This document shows, piece by piece, positions 56,490-64,000 of a DNA stretch of 64,000 nt. The stretch comes from Enchytraeus crypticus (taxonomy: Eukaryota; Annelida; Clitellata; Enchytraeida; Enchytraeidae). The notes below the pieces were generated by a model, which was given only the letters and a program-made list of their open reading frames with translations, was not told the DNA's origin and searched no databases. Numbering within the stretch: the first letter of the stretch is position 1; each line of letters begins with the position of its first letter. Location: NCBI GenBank assembly GCA_905160935.1, contig CAJHZI010000548.1, positions 2,166,001 through 2,230,000 on the forward strand. The letters are read 5' to 3'. Made by a program: the position numbers and the translations under genes.

Positions 56490-56790
56490 GGAGCATGTAG
56501 TATTTTTGGCAGGTCCAAGATACTCGATTCTTATTCACTTCCCTCTTTCACGCTTTATAAAGAGTGAAAGTGATTAAAAATCAATTAAAAAGCGGATCCC
56601 TTCACAAAACTCTGTCTTAGCCTTATCTTAATGTAGCTTATAGCTTGGAGTAAATATGGCGTCTGAGGTGATTTTGCTATGCCTTCCTTAGTTGTTTCTC
56701 AGTTGCCTCTTACGACACGTGCAATTTACAAGTGGTCTATTTTTGAGTGACCCGGACTTAACACGGGGAATATCTCCTACTAATTATCTA
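56490..56790 (-). mobile_element. LINE-A variant tail joined to the GTGTCGTAAGAGGC core
   Basis: In reverse complement: the core CGTGTCGTAAGAGGCAACTG, then AAACAACTAAGGAAGGCATA GC, then a diverged body, ending TCTTGGACCTGCC like LINE-A. It connects the core repeat (also 10885-10975) with the variant segment of 17300 and 38562. A SINE-1 remnant follows at 56860-56945 (GCTCAAATCTAG...TAACGTTAAAACTTGG). Confidence 0.5.
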
Positions 56791-57404
56791 GAGGTACTTA
56801 ATGTCACTAACATAGCATATGTCTAGAAACTTGTTCATTGTGCTGGGCCAATAGCTCGATTAGCTATTCCTCTGAGCTCAAATCTAGTTCGCCTCATCAC
56901 TAACTTAAAGATAACTAACGTTAAAACTTGGTCTTAGTTTCTGCATACAATCATTAGGTTGTGATGAAATAAAATGTTTATTGAATTAATTAATTTTACT
57001 GTCGACTAAATCATCGTGTACTGTTTGTATGCCTGTGGAAACGGAAAAAGTGTTCGAAATGGTTGGGATGAAGATGTAGCTGTTCTCACTCTGCTAACCT
57101 TATGAACTTACTCATCTGGAGAGCTATGAGTCATTGCTTGTGAGCAGCTGTCGTTATGTCGTGGCACTGTGTGAAAACAGCGCACAGCTTCCTTAATTGA
57201 GCAAACAGTTCTACCTCGTAAAATACCAGTTGTGTTGGGTGGAATATCGGAGTAGGCGCTCGTAAAATACAAGTTGCGTTGGGTGGAATTGGAGTGTTGC
57301 CTCATAAAATATAAGTTGTGTTGGATGCTATATGTGACTAGTGCCGCGAATTACAGCGCGTTTTTGATTCTATATGGTTGAGCTTTTAAATGTATTAAGA
57401 AATA

Positions 57405-57628
57405 GGAAGGAGAGTTGGATACGACACATTCTAAGGGGGAAAGTCTACTAAAAGAGGTCATAGAAGGCAGAATGGAAGGAAAGAGAGGTGGGCCAAGATT
57501 AGGAATGTTAGATGATTTAAAGACCCACTCGTATGTGGATATGAAGAGGAAAGCGGAAGACAGAGAAGAGTGGAGGCGTTATATGCCATGGATCAGCCAG
57601 TAGGCAGTGCATTAAGGGAGAGAGGTTG
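57405..57628 (+). pseudogene. LINE-A 3' end, best-preserved copy
   Basis: The frame at 57415-57603 reads KGESLLKEVIEGRMEG, then GGPRLGMLDDLKTHSYVDMK, then KAEDREEWRRYMPW and a stop. This is the C-terminal tail pattern of APE-type non-LTR ORF2 proteins. Just upstream the sense frame shifts (SWIRHILRG lies in another frame), so it is broken. The end is GTAGGCAGTGCATTAAGGGAGAGAG. RT and endonuclease domains are absent through 5' truncation. Confidence 0.7.
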
Positions 57629-57793
57629 AGCTTTTAGTTGTTTTAGCCGATATTTTTACTGTAATTACTCCCTCATATTCATCGTCCTAAACCGCTATTA
57701 GGGTTCTCTATTGATCAGTAACTCTAAATATTTATATCTCCTCTCTCAACTCTGTCTGCTTGTCGGCATCTGTCTCTTTCTTGCTCTCTTTTC

Positions 57794-57796
<3 letters not shown>

Positions 57797-57840
<44 letters not shown>

Positions 57841-57852
57841 TTCTTTATCTCA
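57797..57852. repeat. (CT)n microsatellite
   Basis: CT run with TTT slips. 57853-58480 AT-rich; short open frame at 57867 without similarity. Confidence 0.93.
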
Positions 57853-58483
57853 CTCTACACAGTTAAATGATGCCAGATCGTGATAGATTAATTGCGCGAA
57901 CAAATAAACTACTTTTCCCTAAATATCATCTATTTCCTCATATCAATATCAATTGGTTATCGAATCACCTTCTTTATATAGTCCCCTCCTGTCTCTATTT
58001 TCCCCTAACATATTCTCTTCCCGTGCCTGCCTCATTCTGCGAACCTTGTAACAAACGTAATACTATTTCCTATCTGTCTCATGGCCTTATATCCTAATAC
58101 ATTTTATTCACTGTATGTCTATCTACTGTACAATGTCACTATGTCTGATCCCATTATCCTATGACAACGTATGCATTTTCTAATTATAAGTCGAGATGAC
58201 TTGTTAACCCTATAGTACAATAGTCAAATCTTCCCGTGTCCTTCTTTTCTTACGAGTCCGCTATAGCTGATCCACTGCAAAGTGAGATCTCCCATAAATC
58301 AAGTAAGAAAATGGACTTGTGTTCGGCAACAATCATCTTGTGTGTACTAGATATCTAATCATATCATATGTACCTGAAATCATATTTAACGTTGACTGTG
58401 AATGTTACTAATAATTTTAAAATTACTCGAACTAATAATAAAAATTTATCAAAATTATCATTGTATAATAATAAATATTACTA

Positions 58484-58582
58484 TAAATGTCTGAGATTTT
58501 ACTCTCTTATCACTTGATTATACAATAATATAAATAGCAGTATAGTTAATTATCTAGTGATAAGAGAAATCTCAGACATTTA
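58484..58582. repeat. Inverted repeat, about 27-bp arms, 41-bp loop
   Basis: The left arm 58484-58514 and right arm 58556-58582 are reverse complements apart from a 4-nt insertion (TACT) in the left arm. The outer parts read TAAATGTCTGAGATTT. 58583-58960 shows nothing further. Confidence 0.8.
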
Positions 58583-58971
58583 CTGAACCGTTTATTAGAC
58601 GACTGTAAAGTTGTAAACTGACAAAAGCTTAAAAAATACACGTTGTGCTGTATTTGTAGTAATAAATGCGTTTCATTGTCAGACCTATTTCAATTTTAAA
58701 CCTTTAGCCTTTAACCCAGTTGACTAATCAAGATGGAAGCGAATTTTTGATTGTCAGTTGACAAATTTGTTCTGACGGTAGCGCATCGAGGTTTTACTTT
58801 CTCACAATTTCATCTGGGAATCGAAACACGGATCTTGTTAATAATGTAATTTGACACGAATTAACCGGCGCGCCCAATACTGAGTCTTTCGCTTCTCACG
58901 AATCGAAACACTTTAAAGACACTGTGTTAACGCATATAGCCATGCTCTGCGGCACTTATACATGTAATTTG

Positions 58972-59042
58972 TATGGGCTAGATTGCTGAAAGGATAGCAC
59001 TCTTACCGGATAAACGGGAGAACCTTCGGTTCGAATTCTTAG
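58972..59042 (+). mobile_element. tRNA-like SINE fragment
   Basis: AAAGGATAGCACTCTTACCGG, then CGGTTCGAATTCTTAGC 30 nt on: A- and B-box-like. It is the + partner of 9178-9262. 59043-59380 holds a short CA/ACA-rich run only. Confidence 0.5.
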
Positions 59043-59384
59043 CTGTAAATTTTAGAGAATATGAACCGTCTCTGATAGGTCTCTTGTTAAACAGAAACGG
59101 ATGCTAAGCTTAGCTTACTTCCATCATACATACGCTAACACATACAGACACAACACTTACATACACAAACGCGTACAAACACAAATACGTACAGACACAA
59201 ACACATACAGACAGAAATAGAGAGACGCATACTAGCCGAGCAGCTGTTTGACAGCGGCTCGCTTGGGATGATGCGGAGGTGTAGAATCAATGTGAGTGGT
59301 TCATGTGAAACGTAATGATATTATTGGTTCCAGGGAAACTGCTTGTCCTTTACAGCTGAATGTCCAGCTGCTGCGGTTTAGCAG

Positions 59385-59562
59385 CTGATGCGATTCCTGC
59401 AGCTGATGCGATTATATCAGCTGATGCTATTCCAGCAGCTGCTATTAATAGAGCAGCTGATGCGATTATATCAGCTGATGCCATTTCAGCAGCTGCTATT
59501 AATAGAGCAGCTGATGCGATTATATCAGCTGATGCGATCCCAGCTGCCGATGCGATTATATC
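59385..59562. repeat. 54-bp tandem repeat rich in CAGCTG
   Basis: The unit is GCAGCTGATGCGATTATATC AGCTGATGCCATTTCAGCAG CTGCTATTAATAGA; about 3.3 copies. Each unit has CAGCTG E-boxes. The 18-residue period gives an AADAIISADAI open frame that I treat as a by-product. Confidence 0.88.
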
Positions 59563-59724
59563 TAAGCCATTCAGGTTCCTGCTATTCCACCCGTGGAGCT
59601 GTGAATGTAGCAGCTAATGCGATTCCAGTAGCTCCAGCGACTATATCAGCTATCTGGTCGGATTAATGATACAGTATCTTGGCTGAGTCCGTGCCATGAT
59701 CGATTAGGGTTTCAACTGTACGAA

Positions 59725-59820
59725 TTAATATACTGTATGTACGATTCAAATCTTGAATTCCCCGCCACTGTTCCATTCGCCTAATGAAACTGACGTTAAT
59801 GTTGGCTTTAGCACATCTAT
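59725..59820 (+). mobile_element. SINE-1 remnant
   Basis: TGTACGATTCAAATCTTGAA TTCCCCGCCACTG, then AAACTGACGTTAATGTTGGC TTTAGC. Matches the distal half of 20120-20250. Confidence 0.5.
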
Positions 59821-59859
59821 TAGGATTTAAGATAAGATTTATATGTAAAAAGCTGAACT

Positions 59860-60180
59860 ACTTCATCTATAGCGTAGTAGTTGTAGAACTGTAGCTGTGT
59901 TGCTTAAACATTAAAGCATAGAAGTTGTAGAACTGTAGCTGTTTTGTTTCAACCATATAGCATAGCAGTTGTAGAACTGTAGCTGTGTTGCTTCAACCAT
60001 ATAGCGTAGCAGTTGTAGAACTGTAGCTGAGCTGCTACAGCATTCTCAGTGACAGCTATTGTAGTTCTATGGCGCAGCTGCTAATAAGTAACACTGTAGA
60101 ACTACAATAGCAAAGGCCCAGCTGTTGTTTAGCAAGGGTGCTGCAGCAGGACAACTGTAGTTCTGCAGCCACACTGCTTC
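59860..60180. repeat. 44-bp tandem repeat with inverted continuation
   Basis: Four direct copies with GTTGTAGAACTGTAGCTG at 59879, 59923, 59968 and 60012. From about 60055 the same core appears inverted (ATTGTAGTTCTA, then CTGTAGAACTACAATAG, then CAACTGTAGTTCTGCAGC). The result is a chain of hairpin-capable units. Confidence 0.8.
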
Positions 60181-60367
60181 TGAGTGATAGAAGGAGCGCA
60201 GCGGAGGAGGAGGGATGATGATTCGGTTACATTACATACAATGTGGTATATACTAGCAGCTTGCTGATGTTTTATGATGTAAACAAGTTGCGAGTGTGTG
60301 GTGCTATTTCCTCTCTGTCTAGTGACTTCCTCTTTTTGCCACTTTACTCTCATTTGCTTCCACTATC

Positions 60368-60478
60368 TTTCTCTCTGTCTCTCTGTCTCTCTCTGTCTCT
60401 CTCTATCTCTGTCTCTCTCTGTCTCTCTCTATCTCTCTCTTTCTATTTCTCTCTTTCTCTCTGTCTCTCTATCTCATA
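60368..60478. repeat. (CTCTGT)n/(CT)n microsatellite
   Basis: CTCTGTCTCT units mixed with CTCTAT and CTTTCT. Confidence 0.92.
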
Positions 60479-60689
60479 GTTCTTCCTATCGTTGTCTCAT
60501 TGTTTTCGTTATATATAGTTGTTTCTCGTAGCTCTCTCTACATGTTTATCTGTCTACACTGATGTCTAGAGGTCTTGAATTGCCTTCTACTGCACAATTG
60601 CATCAGACTAATAATTTCTTAACACTTAAATATTATTTATTTTCTCTCTATTTCTTCACTGTCTATCTCTCTTTATTTTATTCTCTCTC

Positions 60690-60788
60690 CTGTATTACCA
60701 TCTCTTTCTCTCTTCTCTCTCTACGTGTTTCTCAATCTGTTTCTATATCTGTTACTCTCCCGATCTCTCTCGCTCTCTTTCTGTCTCT

Positions 60789-60824
<36 letters not shown>

Positions 60825-60847
60825 GTCTTTCTGTCTCTCTCTCTCGT
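60690..60847. repeat. (CT)n-rich tract
   Basis: Similar to 60368-60478; probably a related expansion. Confidence 0.9.
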
Positions 60848-60918
60848 GTTAGTTGTTCTACTTTCCACGGTGTTTTTGCGCAGGACGTGTGTCGCATCTC
60901 GTTGTTGATGTATCCCCA

Positions 60919-61312
60919 CGAGTTAACATGTGTGTTGAGCATTTCTCCTGGTGGCTGGTGGGAGGTCACTCACATGAGTTAACATGTGTTTTGAGCATTT
61001 CTCCTGGTGGCTGGTGGGAGGTCACTCACATGAGTTAACATGTGTGTTGAGCATTTCTACTGTGACTGGTGGGAGGTCACTCACATGAGTTAACATGTGT
61101 ATTAAGCATTTCTTCTGGTGGCTGGTGGGAGGTCACTCACATGTGTTAACTTGTGTGTTGAGCGTTTCTCCTGGTGGCTGGTGAGAGGTCACTCACATGC
61201 GTTAACATGTGTGTTGAGCATTTCTCCTGGTGGCTGGTGGAAGGTCGCTCACATGTGTTAACATGTGTGTTGAGCATTTCTCCTGGTGGCTGGTGGGAGG
61301 TCACTCACTCAT
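60919..61312. repeat. 56-bp tandem repeat, 7 copies
   Basis: Copies start near 60920, 60976, 61032, 61088, 61144, 61200 and 61256. The unit is GAGTTAACATGTGTGTTGAG CATTTCTCCTGGTGGCTGGT GGGAGGTCACTCACAT. Only about one in eight positions varies. 61313-62020 is AT-rich with no gene. Confidence 0.95.
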
Positions 61313-62021
61313 TATCTGGGCCCAGGAGGTCATTCCCTCGTAGAAATATTGGCGCTTTGTTTTAGACTAGTTGTATGATTGTAGACATTTTATGACAGAA
61401 TGGATAGAACGCAAGTGAGAAGCTGAAAGTCTTCGATCTACTTTCAGCCGAACTGTCTCTCCTATTATCAATAAGATATGGGGTCAACTTAACTTAAAAT
61501 ATAAGCTCCTATACTTGTGTAATTAAATCGTATATTCTTATTAGTTATGGGTAAATAATCATGCGATAATGTCATGATCACATAATGATATACGATTAGT
61601 TTAAAACGAGAATCTATGCCGGGGTAAAGTCATTTTTGCTCGAATGCACTATCAGCTGCAGGGAATCTAATTCTATTACAAGACTCTACTGAAGAAATTG
61701 ACTTAACTGAACATTGAGAGTGTTCAAATGTCTCTTAGTCTTTTTAGGTTTGAGAGTGATTTCTATAGCAATATATTAATAAATGAGATATATTTTTTGA
61801 TAGGGTAATCATTAACGCACATGCCAGGATAAGCCGTAGGTTTACAGTTGGAAATGTAACCGAACCATCGACATCGACTCTTATTTTTAAGGAGTATCAT
61901 CAATTTTTTTAAATAGTGTCTATTTAACGATATTATCATTTATTTTAATTAAATCCATATTTTAAACTCGGTATATTTTCAGTCTTGAAAATGAACTTGA
62001 AACTGTCATCTGGTAAATCAC

Positions 62022-62022
<1 letters not shown>

Positions 62023-62073
<51 letters not shown>

Positions 62074-62120
62074 GGGGGGAGGAGATAAAAAAAGTGTGAG
62101 AACGAGAGAGATGGAGAGAG
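62023..62120. repeat. (GA)n microsatellite
   Basis: GA run with CGAG and GGGGGGAGGAG breaks. 62121-63255 is AT-rich to TG-rich (62760-62960) with no supported gene. Confidence 0.93.
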
Positions 62121-63261
62121 AAAAGCACGTCAGTTTTTTTTTTTCTAAACGTTGTTGTTGTGTGTGTGATACATTCACAGTACATTTGATTAGATTAACC
62201 GGAAATCTGCAGTCTTGATTACGATGTAATAAATATATCTGCATTAGAAGCAAGCGTTAGTTGGAAAAATTTAATTAGCTTCCTGAGATATTGAAGAAGC
62301 GTGGCAGTAAATTGTCCTGTGTACATATGACTTCATCTTTTGACATTTGGCTTATATGTCGCGCAAAGAAAAAAGAGCTACGCCCAGTCATTCTACGATA
62401 CGAAACACTGTATATAATAAAGAGCCGTCAAAGAAGGGTCTCATCTCTTCGTAGAATTTACGCTAACTAATAATAAACTTTTCTCTCCTGATACTAATGA
62501 TACACACGCTAAACACACACATACACTGTGACATACATAAAGATATTTATGTATAATTTTATCTTTTATAATCATAGTTATGGCTATAGTTTCCACTAGG
62601 GCTAACTTAACTTCAGATAATGCGTTGATTTTTAAATATTTGGTTACTTAGTAATAGTTATTATTATTATTATGCGCATGGAAACGATCATCAGAGAGAT
62701 CATTCGCACTCTCTAGTTGGCTACTGCAACAGTTACAAGTTCTCATCGTGTACTTATTGTGTTTGTCGGTGTCTGGTATTAAGTGTTTTGGTGCATAATT
62801 TTGCCTGAATGTGTATTGTTTGTGACATGTTGTGGCTTGTATGTCTGTATGTGTGCTTCTGAATATGTGCTTGTATTTGTGTGCATTTGTGTTTATATCT
62901 GTATGTTTTGAGTGTCGGTGTGCTCATATCGTTTAACGATTTTGTCATGTCTAGGTGTGCGTTCGTATGTACTCGTTTTGATGTGTTTGTGTGAATAATT
63001 CTGCCGACTTTTCTTGATGCATAGATGTTGTTTATTTGAGATCCGCTGCTGGCGATAATGTTTATAAATATCGTCGAAGCATGCCTTGTAGTCTGCTTGA
63101 ATCTATGTATGCATCTACTCGAGTTATCCTGACACAGATTAAGTTAAAGCCTATAAATTAATAACGTTGTAATCCTAGACTATTTCTGCATTCAGTTTAA
63201 ATATATCCAGATAGACTCTAATGCAGAGCTTTTTTAAGTGTCTCAAAAACTGTCTCCTTGA

Positions 63262-63372
63262 CTAAAGATGCTAATTTGACTTGACTAAATATGCTAATGA
63301 CTTGACTAAAGATGCTAACGACTTGACTAAATATGCCTTGACTAATAAAGACTTGACTAAAGATGCTAATGG
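63262..63372. repeat. About 21-24 bp tandem repeat (TTGACTAAAGATGCTAATGA)
   Basis: Four to five irregular copies alternating AAAGATGC and AAATATGC. 63373-64000 is unique AT-rich sequence; no gene recognised. Confidence 0.85.
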
Positions 63373-64000
63373 TCTGATCTTCACGGTCTCTACACGCAGC
63401 ACGTCACGGTGTGATTTACAGAGCCAGTCCTTATCCTCTATTCTAAACATGCTGCCGCCCATGACAACATCGAGAAGGGCATATATTTCTAATACAAACT
63501 GTTTTGCATATTTCTCTAAGAACTTGACAATTTTACAATATCTCTGGTTATACCCTGTCGTCGGTCGACCTATCACATTGTTATTGACTTTAAATTGCAG
63601 CAAATGATTATTTTCTCCGTAATTTCGACGTTTAGCTGAAGTTAACGAACTTATTCAACCGTATTAAATTAGTCGCGGTAGATTCGTAGATACAGTTTAA
63701 TTGAAGTCATTTTCTCGAGATGTTGCCGTTCCGATTTCGTCTGAACTACGGGCTAGAGTTTCTGCAGCGTTACTATTTCAATTAATAACTCGTAATTCAC
63801 AAATCTTAGTTGCTCCTAACAATATTTGATTTGAAACTATGTAAACCATACTGCCCCAGCGGTCCGTGGATTTACTTTTGAAATTTTTTCTTATATTTTA
63901 TAGTTCAAAAGATATTCCTCGTCTGGACTTCTTGCGCTAATTTCTATTTTATATAAGAGTGCCTATATAGTGTGTGACCCTTAGTTTTGTGCCTACAGTA

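Noticed and set aside
59360..59666. AADAIISADAI repeat protein
   Set aside because: Product of the 54-bp array; begins and ends within or next to it, and an alternative frame is equally open.

Overview
This window looks like AT-rich, repeat-loaded nuclear DNA from an animal, most likely an invertebrate. The evidence is a spliced ELOVL-type gene, tRNA-, 5S-rRNA- and LINE-derived repeats, an animal-type Ty3/gypsy element, and a very heavy load of (TA)n, (CT/GA)n and minisatellite arrays. I cannot assign a phylum from sequence alone. Most open frames seen here are read-through of tandem repeats and are not genes.

Layout. 0-14 kb is almost entirely minisatellites, microsatellites, SINEs and 5'-truncated LINE ends. 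14.4-19.8 kb (+) holds a GC-rich stretch with a splice-donor-like end, a palindromic NRF-1-type site, and two exons in compatible phase (18252-18341 and 18912-19084) that look like the 3' end of an unrecognised gene. These are followed by an 18-bp array carrying AP-1-like and nuclear-receptor half-site motifs. 20-22.6 kb is again repeats. 25.2-27.3 kb (-) is the one gene I can name: a two-exon, 296-residue very-long-chain fatty acid elongase of the ELOVL6/3 type with all family motifs and a C-terminal KKXX ER-retrieval signal. 28-42 kb carries SINEs, a tetranucleotide tract, a decayed LINE with an R2-like restriction-type endonuclease domain, and many LINE 3' ends, several inverted.

42348-52592 is a full-length, apparently intact Ty3/gypsy LTR retrotransposon of about 10.2 kb on the minus strand. 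Its LTRs are 1.8-1.9 kb, about 1-2% diverged by eye, and contain a 90-bp tandem repeat (7 copies in one LTR, 6 in the other). The single gag-pol frame begins inside the 5' LTR, runs through the LTR end and in frame through a 19-nt tRNA-Leu-type primer binding site, and continues into gag, protease, RT, RNase H and integrase with a GPY/F module. Gag has no CCHC knuckle. A separate small ORF downstream of pol encodes a protein with one C2H2 zinc finger. This arrangement is the most unusual thing in the window.

52.6-64 kb returns to LINE/SINE fragments, an inverted repeat, a G-rich tract and several minisatellites. The repeats are related to each other. One LINE family (LINE-A here) ends in GA-rich tails that probably seeded several GA/CT microsatellites. 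A dispersed (ATG)n-tailed repeat appears to be the source of a 33-bp minisatellite. Repeat family names (LINE-A, LINE-B, SINE-1, SINE-B, repeat-D, repeat-E) are labels used only in this annotation.
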